Shown: positions 37,435 to 47,100, counted from the stretch's first letter. The stretch is DNA of 51,626 bases from Yinghuangia elevatio (GCF_040649515.1 NZ_JBEZFP010000057.1:1-51626), one strand, 5' to 3'. Notes: generated by a model not told the origin, from the sequence alone. Translations and numbers: made by a program.

Positions 37435-38307
37435 TCAGGCGCGGGCGTCGAGGAAGGCGGCGACGAGCGGGGCGATTTCCGGGAGCTTGTCCTCCAGGGC
37501 GAAGTGACCGGTGTCGAGGAGGTGCAGTTCGGCGTCGGGCAGGTCGCGCAGGTACGCGCGGGCGCCGGGCTCGGGGAAGAAGAAGTCGTTGCGGCCCCAG
37601 ACGACGAGGGCCGGCGGGCGGTGGGTGCGCAGCCACTCCTGCCAGACCGGGTAGAGCGCCAGATTGCTGTGGTAGTCGAGGGCGAGGGCGACCTGGACGG
37701 CGTCGCGGCCCGGCAGGTCGAGGAAGTGCTGGTCGGCGGTCCACCCGTCGGGGGCGACGAGTTCGGGGTCGGTGGTGCCGCCTTCGTACTGCGAGCGGGT
37801 GACCGGGAGGGCGAGCAGTCCGCGCACCGCCTCTTCGGCGCCGGGTACGCCGGGCCGGTTGGCGGTCATCTCGCGGGCCGCGTCGGAGAGCCCGTCGAGG
37901 TACGCGTTGCCGTTCTGCACGATCAGGCCCTCGATCCACTCCGGGTGCCGGGTGGCGATGCGGAAGCCGACCGGTGCGCCGAAGTCGAAGACGTACATGG
38001 AGAAGCGGTCGAGCCCGAGGGCCAGCAGGAACTTCTCGGTGACGTCGGCGAGCGCGTCGAAGGTGTAGGTGAAGGACTCGGCGTCCGGGGCATCGCTGTG
38101 GCCGAAGCCCGGGTAGTCCGGGGCCACCAGGTGGTAGTCCGTCCCGAGCGCGTCGATCAGGCGCGCGAACTGCCTTGAGCTGGACGGGAATCCGTGCAGC
38201 AGGAGGAGGGTCGGCGCGTCGGCGGGCCCGGCCTCGCGGTAGAAGACCCGCAGACCGTCGACCTCGATGTGGCGGTGCCTGACCTGGGGGAGGACGAGGG
38301 CGGGCAT
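37435..38307 (-). CDS. Alpha/beta hydrolase (haloalkane dehalogenase/epoxide hydrolase-like)
   Basis: A 290-residue alpha/beta hydrolase. The oxyanion HGFP is at 38-41. The nucleophile elbow reads VFDFGAPVG, with D108 in the nucleophile position, as in haloalkane dehalogenases and epoxide hydrolases rather than serine esterases. The acid/cap region has VWGRNDFFFPEPGA, and the general base is probably H268 (TGHFALED). ATG with GGAGG upstream. The substrate cannot be told. The gene is oriented the same way as the CMD-like gene with 122 bp between them, so a shared operon is uncertain. Confidence 0.86.
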   Translation of the reverse strand: MPALVLPQVRHRHIEVDGLRVFYREAGPADAPTLLLLHGFPSSSRQFARLIDALGTDYHLVAPDYPGFGHSDAPDAESFTYTFDALADVTEKFLLALGLDRFSMYVFDFGAPVGFRIATRHPEWIEGLIVQNGNAYLDGLSDAAREMTANRPGVPGAEEAVRGLLALPVTRSQYEGGTTDPELVAPDGWTADQHFLDLPGRDAVQVALALDYHSNLALYPVWQEWLRTHRPPALVVWGRNDFFFPEPGARAYLRDLPDAELHLLDTGHFALEDKLPEIAPLVAAFLDARA

Positions 38308-38479
38308 GGCAGACCTCCGGGTTTCGGGCGTTGTTCGGTGCACTCCAGACACTAATGTATTTTCTCTCTTCTTTCCATTAGTTCGAGAGAATCGCCTTGG
38401 CCGGTGGTGGCGCACAGGTGGAGTCGGATGCGGAGATTAGTATCGGTTTGCCCTGATTTCTTAGGTCGGGAGGACGTGC

Positions 38480-39265
38480 GTGGCCGCCGTCGTCGTCGTG
38501 CTCGCGCTCGTCGTCGCCTGGTACGCCCTGCGCGGCCTCGCCCAGTTCTGGGCACCCGCCGCCGACCTTACGCGGCGCCTCTCGCCCTGGACCGTGCGCC
38601 TGCGGGCGTGGGTGCTCTCCGCGCCGGCGACGTTCACCTACATCGTGCTGTTCACGGCGGGCACCTTCGTGCAGAAGACCGCGCCCCCGAAGCTGATCGA
38701 CCTGCTCACGCGCGTGGACAGCACCAATCTGTGGCGGCTGTCCGACGACCCCGCGACGGTGCTGGTCACCAGCGCACTGTGGGTTGCGGACGAGGGGTCG
38801 GGGCTGGCCATGTACGCGGCGGTCTTCGGTACGGTCGTCGCGTGGGCCGAACGCCGCTACGGCACACCGCGTTTGATACTCATCGCGATCAGCGCGCACG
38901 TACTCGGGTCGCTGTGCACCGCGCGTATCGAGAGGTGGGCGATCGACAGCGGCCGCGCGCCGGAGACGCTGGTGCTCGCCACCGACGTCGGGGTCAGCTA
39001 CATGATGGTCGGCAGCTGCGCGGCCGCGGTGCTGATCATGCGCGGCCGGGTGCGCTGGGTGGGGGTCGCGGCGCTGGTCGTCACCGTCGCCGTACCGGTG
39101 TTCGTGAGCCGGACCATCTGGGACCTCGGCCACCTTCTCGCGACGCTGTTCGGCCTGGGCACCGCGGCCCTGGCGCTGCTGGCGGCCCCGCCGCGCGACC
39201 CGCCTCCGCTGACCGAGCCGTGGGCGCGGGAACCTGCGGTCGGTGGGCGCGTCGTGCCCCGCTGA
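38480..39265 (+). CDS. Rhomboid-like integral membrane protein
   Basis: A 261-residue protein with about six hydrophobic segments. Residues fitting a rhomboid dyad are present: H140 (ISAHVLGS) in an early helix, S173 (TDVGVSYMMVG) and H218 (DLGHLLAT). The GxS context is GVS rather than GAS. It is a diverged rhomboid-like family seen in actinomycetes; activity is not assured. GTG start with GGGAGG about six bases upstream. It is divergent from the hydrolase gene and convergent with the rhodanese gene. Confidence 0.75.
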   Translation: MAAVVVVLALVVAWYALRGLAQFWAPAADLTRRLSPWTVRLRAWVLSAPATFTYIVLFTAGTFVQKTAPPKLIDLLTRVDSTNLWRLSDDPATVLVTSALWVADEGSGLAMYAAVFGTVVAWAERRYGTPRLILIAISAHVLGSLCTARIERWAIDSGRAPETLVLATDVGVSYMMVGSCAAAVLIMRGRVRWVGVAALVVTVAVPVFVSRTIWDLGHLLATLFGLGTAALALLAAPPRDPPPLTEPWAREPAVGGRVVPR

Positions 39266-39277
39266 GCCGATGTTGCG

Positions 39278-39778
39278 TCAGCAGGCGCACGAGACACCCG
39301 AGATGGGCGCGGTGAGCGGGTCGGGTGCGGTACGCGACGTACCGCCGGCCGACTCGACCTCGAAGCCCTCCCGCGCCCAGTACTCGAAGCCGCCGATCAT
39401 CTCCTTGACCGGGTAGCCGAGCCGGGCGAACGCCAGCGCCGCCTTCGTCGCGCCGTTGCAGCCAGGACCCCAGCAGTACGTCACCACCGTCACGCGGCTC
39501 TCCGGACCGCCGATCAACTGTGGGGCGAGTTCCGCGATGCGCACGGTGGGGATGTGCAGCGCGCCCGGGATGTGCCCCTGGTCCCAGCTCACCCGGCTGC
39601 GCGAGTCGACCACGACGACGCCGGGTGCGCCCGAGGTCAGGTCGGTGTGCACGTCGGAGACATCGGCCTCGAAGGCGAGGCGGGCGGCGAAGTGCGCGGC
39701 CGCGGCCTCGGGCGCGGCGGCCGGGACGGCGGTGACCGCGGACTCGATCGCGGCGGCGGCGGTGAACTGCATCGTCAC
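39278..39778 (-). CDS. Single-domain rhodanese with a cysteine-rich tail
   Basis: A 166-residue protein with a rhodanese domain (about 45-145): VVVVDSRSRVSWDQGHIPGALHIP (in part: VVDSRSRVSWDQGHIPGA) and the active-site loop CWGPGCNG, with C102 as the usual sulphur carrier and C107 as a second thiol. The C-terminus ends CAC (C164, C166), unusual for the family. GTG at 39778 is chosen because AGGAG is six bases upstream; the ATG two codons later has a poor site. It is divergent from a GlxA-type regulator across a 10-bp tandem repeat array. The reaction is probably sulphur transfer, substrate unknown. Confidence 0.84.
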   Translation of the reverse strand: MTMQFTAAAAIESAVTAVPAAAPEAAAAHFAARLAFEADVSDVHTDLTSGAPGVVVVDSRSRVSWDQGHIPGALHIPTVRIAELAPQLIGGPESRVTVVTYCWGPGCNGATKAALAFARLGYPVKEMIGGFEYWAREGFEVESAGGTSRTAPDPLTAPISGVSCAC

Positions 39779-39808
39779 TTCGTGCTCCTGGTGGGTGTGG
39801 GCCTCGGC

Positions 39809-39866
39809 TTCCGGGATGTTCCGGGATGTTCCAGGGAGTTCCGGGAAGTTCCGGGAGTTCCGGGCG
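39809..39866. repeat. 10-bp tandem repeats in a divergent promoter region
   Basis: Six consecutive units of the TTCCGGGA(t/a)G type: TTCCGGGATG at 39809 and 39819, TTCCAGGGAG at 39829, TTCCGGGAAG at 39839, then two 9-bp units at 39849 and 39858. It lies between the rhodanese and the GlxA-type regulator. Two direct CGCTAAC copies (39934-39940, 39950-39956) lie nearer the regulator. Confidence 0.75.
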
Positions 39867-39964
39867 GGTGACCCGCGGCGTCTCCCGCGGACAAGGAAGA
39901 TCTTGTCCCGGCGGGCCAAGGCCTCGACAGTGGCGCTAACGACCACTATCGCTAACATTTCGCC

Positions 39965-40969
39965 ATGACGTTCGTCGACCTTCCGGCACCCGCCCCGGGC
40001 ACCGAGCCGCACTGCGGGACCGTCGCCGTGCTCGCCTTCGACGGCATGGCGCCGTTCGAGATGAGCTCGGTCGTGGAGATCTTCGGACTCCCCCGTCCCG
40101 AGTTGGGGGTCCCCTGGTACCGGCTGTTCGTGTGCGGCGAGACGCGCGAACCGATGCGTGTCCTCGGCGGCTTCTCGATCACCGTCGAGCACGGCCTCGA
40201 CGTGCTGGCGTCGGCGGACACCGTGATCATCACGGCGGTGCCGGACGTACGCGGCGACGCCTCACCCGCCCTCGTCGAGGCGCTGCGCACGGCGCGGGCG
40301 CGGGGCGCGCGCATCGTGTCGATCTGCTCCGGCGCGTTCGCACTCGCCGCTGCGGGGCTCCTCGACGACCGCGTCGCCACGACCCACTGGAAGTACGCGG
40401 ACCTGCTCGCCGAGCGCTACCCGCGGGTGCGGGTCGACCCGGACGTCCTCTATGTCGACGGCGACGACATCCTCACCAGCGCGGGCAGCGCCGCGGGCCT
40501 CGACCTGTGCCTGCACCTCGTACGCAAGGACCACGGCGCCCGGGTGGCCAACGCGGTGGCCCGGCGCCTGGTCGTCCCGCCGCACCGGGAGGGCGGCCAG
40601 GCGCAGTTCATCCAGGCGGCGGTCGGCGAGGTGGCCGCCGACGACGGCATCGGCCGCTCGATGGCCTGGGCGCTGGAGCACCTCGCCGAGCCGATCACGG
40701 TCGCCGACCTCGCGGCACAAGCGCATGTGTCGCAGCGCACCTATCTGCGCAAGTTCTCCGCGCAGACGGGGACGAGCCCGGTGCGGTGGGTGCTTGCGCA
40801 GCGCGTCGCGGCGAGCCTCAGCCTGCTGGAGGACACCGCGGCCTCGGTCGAAGAGGTGGGCGCCGCCGTGGGGTTCGAGAGCCCGGTGACCTTCCGGCAC
40901 CACTTCGGGCGGGCGATGGGGACGTCGCCGTCGGCGTACCGCCGCACGTTCCGCACCACCGTCGCCTGA
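39965..40969 (+). CDS. GlxA-type AraC-family transcription regulator
   Basis: A 334-residue regulator. The N-terminal DJ-1/PfpI-like (GATase1-like) domain is about 15-195, with C121 in SICSGAFALAAAG and the TTHW motif at 139-142. The C-terminal AraC double helix-turn-helix is about 225-330 (ITVADLAAQAHVSQRTYLRKF, in part; SVEEVGAAVGFESPVTFRHHF, in part). ATG start with only a weak ribosome site. Such proteins often activate or repress a divergent metabolic gene, here a rhodanese. The ligand is unknown. Confidence 0.9.
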   Translation: MTFVDLPAPAPGTEPHCGTVAVLAFDGMAPFEMSSVVEIFGLPRPELGVPWYRLFVCGETREPMRVLGGFSITVEHGLDVLASADTVIITAVPDVRGDASPALVEALRTARARGARIVSICSGAFALAAAGLLDDRVATTHWKYADLLAERYPRVRVDPDVLYVDGDDILTSAGSAAGLDLCLHLVRKDHGARVANAVARRLVVPPHREGGQAQFIQAAVGEVAADDGIGRSMAWALEHLAEPITVADLAAQAHVSQRTYLRKFSAQTGTSPVRWVLAQRVAASLSLLEDTAASVEEVGAAVGFESPVTFRHHFGRAMGTSPSAYRRTFRTTVA

Positions 40970-41051
40970 GCGTCCGCGCACACCGCGGCGCTCGATGTCC
41001 GGAACTTCCGTGCGTGGCAAGGCTCGTCACGGGCGTGGCCAAGGATCACCG

Positions 41052-41088
41052 AAGGCCGCCGTCCCGAATCGTTCGGGACGGCGGCCTT
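41052..41088. terminator. Bidirectional terminator
   Basis: AAGGCCGCCGTCCCGAA (41052-41068), loop TCG, TTCGGGACGGCGGCCTT (41072-41088): a perfect 17-bp stem between the regulator and the convergent LAQTG protein gene. Confidence 0.9.
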
Positions 41089-41122
41089 TGCCGTACGGGT
41101 TTCCGGTGGCCGCGGCGGTTGG

Positions 41123-42202
41123 TCAGACCGCCGTGGTGCCCGCGCGGCGCCTGCGTGCGTACAGCGCGAAGCCGCCGCCGACCACCAGGAGGCCCGCGGC
41201 GCTGCCCGCGATGACCGCGGTGCTGTTGTCGTTGCCGCCGGTCTGGGCGAGTTCGCCGCCCGTGTCCGGCTGCGGCGACGCGGGGCCGCTCGGTGTGACC
41301 GGCGGAACCGGCTTGGCGGAGTCCGTCGGCTTGGCCGGCTCGGTGGGCTTCGCGGGCGGCGTCGAGGTGGACGGCTGCGGGCTCGGCGTCGTCGGCTTGA
41401 CGTCGAACGCGGTCTCCATGACCACGCCCTCGTTGTCGAACTTGTTGCGGTCGGTCGCACCGGTGCCGGTGAAGTCCACGACGAAGGCCTGGCGCTTGCC
41501 GGAGATCGTCGCCGGGATGACGAGGTTCTCCTCCTCGCCCTTGTCCGCGGGCGAACCGTTCGACGGGCAGGTGAGCTTGGTGTCGCTGACCTTCTGGCAG
41601 CCCTGCGGGGCGCCGTCGAAACGGATGCCCTCCTGCGCGGTGATGGTGGCCTGCGCGGTGGTGTACGCGTCGGGCCCATCGTTGCGCAGCACGATCGGGA
41701 TGCCGTTCTCGACCTTGCCGGTGGACGGGTCGTACCGGAACCACGACACGCTGGATCCAGGCGGTGCGGTGACCTGGAGGTCGCCCAGCTTGGCGGGCTT
41801 CGGCGCGACGGTGAAGCGGCCTTCACCGGTGCCGTCCTTCGACTTGGCGGTGAACGTGACCGCCTGGCCGGCCTTGGAGTCCGCGGTCAGCTGCAGGAAG
41901 ACGTCGAACTTCCCGCCCTTCGGCGTGCAGTCGAGCAGGTTTCGGCCCGGCGAGGTGCAGTCGGGGGAGTAGACGCGCTCCCCTTCGACGCCCGCGGCGC
42001 TCGCGAACTCGATCCGCACGGTGGCGTCGGACTTGGTCGTGAAGCCGACCTTGCCGGTGGTCCCTGCGGCGACGGTGCTCGGCGCGCTGATCTTGATCTC
42101 GCCGGCGGCGGAAGCCGCGGGAGCGAACGCGAACGGTGCGACGACGAGCGCACCGCCGACGGCGGCAAGCGTGGCTATCCGCTGGTTGGTGGAGATGTGC
42201 AT
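41123..42202 (-). CDS. Secreted LAQTG cell-wall-anchored protein
   Basis: A 359-residue surface protein. It has a signal peptide (about 1-35, with hydrophobic ATLAAVGGALVVAPFAFAP and probable cleavage after ASA) and an extracellular part of about 240 residues with paired cysteines (CTSPGRNLLDC; CQKVSDTKLTC). A P/T/S/K-rich wall-spanning region is about 275-315. The C-terminal sorting signal LAQTG is at 318-322, with a hydrophobic helix and RRRR tail. LAxTG is the signal preferred by class E sortases, of which three are encoded at 22244-25789. ATG start is modestly supported. The function of the displayed domain is unknown. Confidence 0.9.
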   Translation of the reverse strand: MHISTNQRIATLAAVGGALVVAPFAFAPAASAAGEIKISAPSTVAAGTTGKVGFTTKSDATVRIEFASAAGVEGERVYSPDCTSPGRNLLDCTPKGGKFDVFLQLTADSKAGQAVTFTAKSKDGTGEGRFTVAPKPAKLGDLQVTAPPGSSVSWFRYDPSTGKVENGIPIVLRNDGPDAYTTAQATITAQEGIRFDGAPQGCQKVSDTKLTCPSNGSPADKGEEENLVIPATISGKRQAFVVDFTGTGATDRNKFDNEGVVMETAFDVKPTTPSPQPSTSTPPAKPTEPAKPTDSAKPVPPVTPSGPASPQPDTGGELAQTGGNDNSTAVIAGSAAGLLVVGGGFALYARRRRAGTTAV

Positions 42203-42370
42203 GGAGTTTTGGGCTCCCAACAACTTTGAGTACTTCCGCGCGCATATGGATCGGGGACGCGGCGGGCCTTAAATGGCTATCACGCACTGATCAGCCCATA
42301 TGTCGCAGGCGTGTAACAGTGCCCGTGTCCAGCCGTTGGACGCGAACCCCTGCGACCGCGGGCGTTGCCG

Positions 42371-42446
42371 GTGCTCGGCGTAGTGCTCGGCGTGGTGCCC
42401 GGCCGACGGAGCCGACGGAGTCAGCGAAGCAGCGGAGTCAGCGGAG
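42371..42446. repeat. Short tandem repeats in the LAQTG-DUF2252 gap
   Basis: Near-repeats GTGCTCGGCGT (42371, again near 42383) and a run of CGGAG/GTCAGCG units (about 42404-42446) lie in the 344-bp gap between divergent genes. No gene is seen in the gap. Confidence 0.5.
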
Positions 42447-42546
42447 TTAATGGGGTGGTAAAGCCGGACCGGGCCGCGGTGGGAAGCCGGACGGAGGGGT
42501 AGTTTCGGGACGGCCCGCCGGTGGGGTGGGGGACGGAGGTGCAGGC

Positions 42547-43962
42547 ATGGCGATCGGTGACACGGCCCGTTCGGCGGTGGCGGATCCGGTGGCCGAGGGA
42601 CGCGACTTCGCGGTTCCCGGGTTCCGGGCGCGTGGGGACGTCGCGGCGCGGAACCGCGGCAAGGCGCTGCGCAAGGACGTGTCGCGGACCGCGCACGACC
42701 GGTTCGTACCGGCCGCCGACCGGCCCGCGGTGCTGGACGTGGTCGAGCAGTCCAACGAGGGGCGCCTGCCCGAGCTGGTGCCGCTGCGGATAGGCCGCAT
42801 GGTCGCCACGCCCTTCGCGTTCCTCCGCGGATCCGCGGGGCTCATGGCGGCGGACCTCGCGCAGACCCCCGCCACCGGGGTGCACGCGCAAATCTGCGGC
42901 GACTCGCATGCCGGCAACTTCGGGCTGTACGGCAGCTCGGACGGCCGCCTGTGCATGGACGTGAACGACTTCGACGAGACGGTGCGCGGGCCCTGGGAAT
43001 GGGACCTCAAGCGCCTCGCCGCCAGCCTCGTGGTCGCCGGTCGGGTGAGCGGCGCGTCGGAGGACGTGTGCCGCGAGGCCGCACACGACGCCGCCGAGGC
43101 GTACCGGCGCACGCTCGCGCTGCTCGCCGGCATGCCGGTGCTCCAGGCCTGGCAGGCGATCGCCGACGAGTCGCTGGTCTGGCACGCGGAGGCGCACGAC
43201 CTGACGGGTCATCTCCAACAGGTCTCGGCGAAGGCACGGCGCAACACCAGCGACCGCTTCGCGGCCCGTTCGACCGTCGAACTCGACGACGGGCGCCGCC
43301 GCTTCGTGCCCGATCCGCCGGTGCTCACGCTGGTCTCCGACGAGACGGCCGAGGCGGTCGCGCTGTCGCTCGCCGGTTACGTGCAGACGCTGTCCCCGGA
43401 CCGCCGCCCGATGTTCGAGCGGTTCGTGGTGGAGGACGTGGCGTTCCGCGTGGTCGGCACCGGCAGCGTGGGCCTGCGCGCGTACGTCGTGATGCTGGAG
43501 GGCAGCGGGGACGAACCACTCGTCTTGCAGGTGAAGGAGTCCCGGCGTTCGGCGCTCGCGCCGTACCTCGGCATCGGCCACGCCGAACACGAGGGCCGCC
43601 GCGTGGTGTTCGGGCAGAAGGTCATGCAGGCGGTCGCCGACTCGCTGCTGGGCTGGACGACCGTCGAGGGGCGGCACTTCATCGTGCGCCAGTTCCGCAA
43701 CATGAAGGGCAGCATCGACGCGAGCACGCTGCCCGCCGGGCAACTCGACGACTACGCGCGGATGACCGGCGCGCTGCTCGCCCGCGCACACAGCCACTCC
43801 GTGGACCCGAAGCTGCTTGCCGGATACTGCGGCAAGAGCGGCAAACTCGACGAGGCGGTCGCGGCTTTCGCGGTCACGTACGCCGACCAGACCGAACGCG
43901 ACCACGCGGAACTGGTCACCGCCGTCAAGGCCGGAGCACTGCCCGCCGAGACCGGCGTCTAG
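42547..43962 (+). CDS. DUF2252 protein (kinase-like fold)
   Basis: A 471-residue DUF2252 protein. The signature blocks resemble aminoglycoside-phosphotransferase-like kinases: ICGDSHAGNFGLYGS and MDVNDFDETVRGPWEWDLKR (20 residues), then VLQVKESRRSALAPY and ARAHSHSVDP. The family's reaction is not established. ATG with GGAGG seven bases upstream. The stop codon lies inside a CTAG that also flanks a MITE at its 3' end. Confidence 0.9.
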   Translation: MAIGDTARSAVADPVAEGRDFAVPGFRARGDVAARNRGKALRKDVSRTAHDRFVPAADRPAVLDVVEQSNEGRLPELVPLRIGRMVATPFAFLRGSAGLMAADLAQTPATGVHAQICGDSHAGNFGLYGSSDGRLCMDVNDFDETVRGPWEWDLKRLAASLVVAGRVSGASEDVCREAAHDAAEAYRRTLALLAGMPVLQAWQAIADESLVWHAEAHDLTGHLQQVSAKARRNTSDRFAARSTVELDDGRRRFVPDPPVLTLVSDETAEAVALSLAGYVQTLSPDRRPMFERFVVEDVAFRVVGTGSVGLRAYVVMLEGSGDEPLVLQVKESRRSALAPYLGIGHAEHEGRRVVFGQKVMQAVADSLLGWTTVEGRHFIVRQFRNMKGSIDASTLPAGQLDDYARMTGALLARAHSHSVDPKLLAGYCGKSGKLDEAVAAFAVTYADQTERDHAELVTAVKAGALPAETGV

Positions 43963-44123
43963 GTCGTGTCTTCAAAATTCTCGCCGGGCCCGCGAACCGT
44001 GGCACGCACGCTCGCCGCGTTGCGGACCTTGCCCGGCCAAACCCAGGCCGAGCTGCGGCCCGCGCCTTGCGAGCGCACGCACCACGGCCCGCGGGCTGAC
44101 CGACGCGAATTTGAAGACACTCC
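43963..44123. mobile_element. Hairpin MITE, IS5-like ends
   Basis: A 161-bp element with inverted ends: left GTGTCTTCAAAATTC (43966-43980) and right GAATTTGAAGACAC (44107-44120), one base different in length. CTAG at 43959-43962 and 44124-44127 fits a 4-bp target duplication, typical of IS5-group transposition. Inner arms also pair over about 19 bp with four mismatches, so it folds into a long hairpin. No transposase is encoded, so it would be moved in trans. Confidence 0.7.
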
Positions 44124-44192
44124 CTAGGCGCCGCGCGGCGGCGGACGGCTGCCGCGGGGGATCCGTCGGGCACCTCGCGGCACTGCCCGTCG

Positions 44193-47100
44193 TCAGGGGC
44201 GGTTCGGTTCGCCGTACCCTCCGCCGCCCGGGGTTTCGATCACCAGGACGTCGCCCGCCGCAACTTCGGCGACGTCGCAGCCGGACATCGCAGCCGTCTC
44301 GCCGTCCGCCCGTCGAATCAGATTGCGGCCCAGGGCGCCCGGGGCGCCGCCGGCCATCCCGTACGGGGGGACCCGGCGGTGGCCCGAGAGCGCGCACACG
44401 GTCATGGGTTCGAGGAACCTGATGCGCCGCACGGCCCCGTCTCCGCCGCGGTTCCGGCCCGCCCCACCGCTGCCGTGCCGGACGGCGAACTCCTCCAGGA
44501 GCACCGGGAACCGCCACTCCAGGACCTCGGGGTCGGTGAGCCGCGAGTTGGTCATGTGGGTCTGGACCACCGAGGCGCCGTCGAAGCCGTCTCCCGCGCC
44601 CGAGCCCGAGCCGACCGTCTCGTAGTACTGGTGGTTCTCGTTGCCGAAGGTGATGTTGTTCATCGTGCCGGAGCCTTCGGCCTGCACTCCCATTGCGGCG
44701 TACAGGGCGCCGGTGACCGCTTGCGAGGTCTCGACGTTGCCGGCCACGACGGCGGCCGGGTACTCGGGGGCGAGCATCGAGCCGGGCGGGATCACGATGG
44801 TCAGCGGGCGCAGGCAGCCCTCGTTGAGCGGGATTTCGTCCGCGACGAGGGTGCGGAAGACGTACAAAACCGCTGCGGAGACGACCGACGAGGGGGCGTT
44901 GAGGTTGGTGGCCAACTGCGGTGACGTTCCGGTGAAGTCCACGGTCGCGGACCGGTTCGCACGGTCGACGGTGATCCTGACGGCGATCGTCGCGCCGGAA
45001 TCGGTCTCGTAGGTGTACGCGCCGTCGTCGAGGGCGTCGATGACGCGGCGGACCGCCTCTTCGGCGTTGTCCTGCACATGCCGCATGTACGCTTGCACGA
45101 CGTCGAGCCCGAAGTGGTCGATCATGCGGCCGACTTCCTCGACGCCCTTGGCGTTGGCCGCGACCTGGGCGCGCAGGTCGGCGAGGTTCGCCGGCGGGTT
45201 GCGCGACGGGTGGGCGGCCTCGGTCAGCAGGCGGAGCGTCTCCTCCTCGCGGAACCGGCCGCCGTCGACGAGCAGCCAGTTGTCGAGCAGCACGCCCTCC
45301 TCGTGGATGTCGCGGCTGTCGGCCGGCATCGAGCCCGGCGTGATGCCGCCGATCTCGGCGTGGTGGCCGCGGGCGGCCACGAAGAAGAGGATGTCCGGCG
45401 ACCTGCCCGACGCGCCTGACCCGCCCGGCCCCGCCGAGGCGTCCGGCGCGCCTGACTCGACCGACTCACCGGACGTGCTCGGCTCCGCGGTGCCCGCGGC
45501 GAACACCGGGGTGATGACGGTGACGTCCGGCAGATGCGTGCCGCCGTGGAACGGGTCGTTGACCGCGTAGACATCGCCGGGCTTCATGTCGGTGCGCCGC
45601 CGCACGACCTCCTTGACCGACCGCCCCATCGAGCCCAGGTGCACCGGAATGTGCGGTGCGTTGGCGATGAGGTTGCCCTCCGGGTCGAACAACGCGCAGG
45701 AGAAGTCCAGGCGTTCGCGGATGTTGACGGACTGCGCGGTGGATTCGAGTGCGCTGCCCATCTGTTCGGCGATCGACATGAACAGGTTGTTGAAGATCTC
45801 CAGCATGACGGGGTCGGCCGTGGTGCCGGCGTCGGATTCCGCCGGGTCGGCCATGCGTTCGACCCGCAGGTGGCCTTCGGTGCCGAGGGTCGCCTGCCAG
45901 CCGTCGTCGACCACGGTGGTGGAGTTGGGGTCGGAGATGATCGCGGGGCCGGTGACCGCGGTGCCCGGTGTCATGTGCCGGCGTCGGTGCAGCGGGACGT
46001 CGCGCCAGGCGCCGGTGGAGTACATGCGTACGCGCACCGCTTCGGCCCCGGGGACGGCGTCGTCGAGGCCGCGCAGATCCGGCTGGTCGGTCAGACCCGT
46101 CACCTCGACCGAGACCGACTCCACCACGAGCTGACGGTCCATCAAGAAGGAGTACGTGCGCTTGTGTACGCCCTCGAAGGCGTTCACCATGGCGCCCGGC
46201 CCGGCCAGTTCCACCGCGAGGGCCGTGTCCGTGCCGTCGTAGCGCAGGTGCGCGCGTCGGGTCACGCGGATGCGGTCCTCGGGTACGCCCTCGTCGAGCA
46301 GTTCGCCCCGCGCGGCGGCTTCGAGGGTGTCGGCAGTCGCGACGACCCTCGGCATGTTCGCGGCGGACAACGGCGCCTCGACGGAGTGCTCGCGCATCGC
46401 GGTGGTGTCCGCCAGGCCGATGCCGAGTGCGGACAGCACTCCGGCCATCGGCGGTACGAGCACGGTGCGGATGCCGAGCGAGTCGGCGAGCGCGCACGCG
46501 TGTTGGCCGCCGGCGCCGCCGAACGTGGTGAGGGCGTACTCGCCGACGTCGTGGCCCTTTTCCACGGAGATGCGCTTGACCGCGTTGGCGGTGTTGGCCA
46601 CCGCGACGCGCAGGAACCCTTCCGCCACCTCCTCGGGCGTACGGTCGTCGCCCGTGGTCGCGCGGATCTCGGCGGCGAGTTCGGCGAAGCGCAGGCGCAC
46701 TTCGTCGGCATCGAGCGGCTGGTCGCCGCCCGGGCCGAACACGTGGGGGAAGTGCGCGGGTTGTACGCGGCCGAGCATCACGTTGGCGTCGGTAACGGTC
46801 AGCGGCCCGCCGTTGCGATAGCACGTGGGGCCCGGGGCGGCGCCCGCAGACTCGGGGCCGACGCGGTAGCGGCCGCCGTCGAAGCGCAGGATCGAACCCC
46901 CGCCCGCGGCGACGGTGTCGATGGCGAGCATGGGGGAGCGCAGCCGCACGCCGGCGATGAGGGTGTGGAAGACCCGTTCGTACTCGCCCGTGTAGTGCGA
47001 CACGTCGGTCGAGGTACCGCCCATGTCGAAGCCGATGACCTTGTCGAAGCCCGCCAGCTCCGACATCCGGGCCATACCCACGATGCCGCCCGCGGGGCCG

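Noticed and set aside
39809..39866. A CRISPR array
   Set aside because: Units are 9-10 bp with no unique spacers and no cas genes; it is a simple tandem repeat.
43966..44120. A degraded transposase gene inside the 161-bp element
   Set aside because: No transposase motif (DDE or helix-turn-helix) is visible in any frame and the element is too short; it is better called a MITE.
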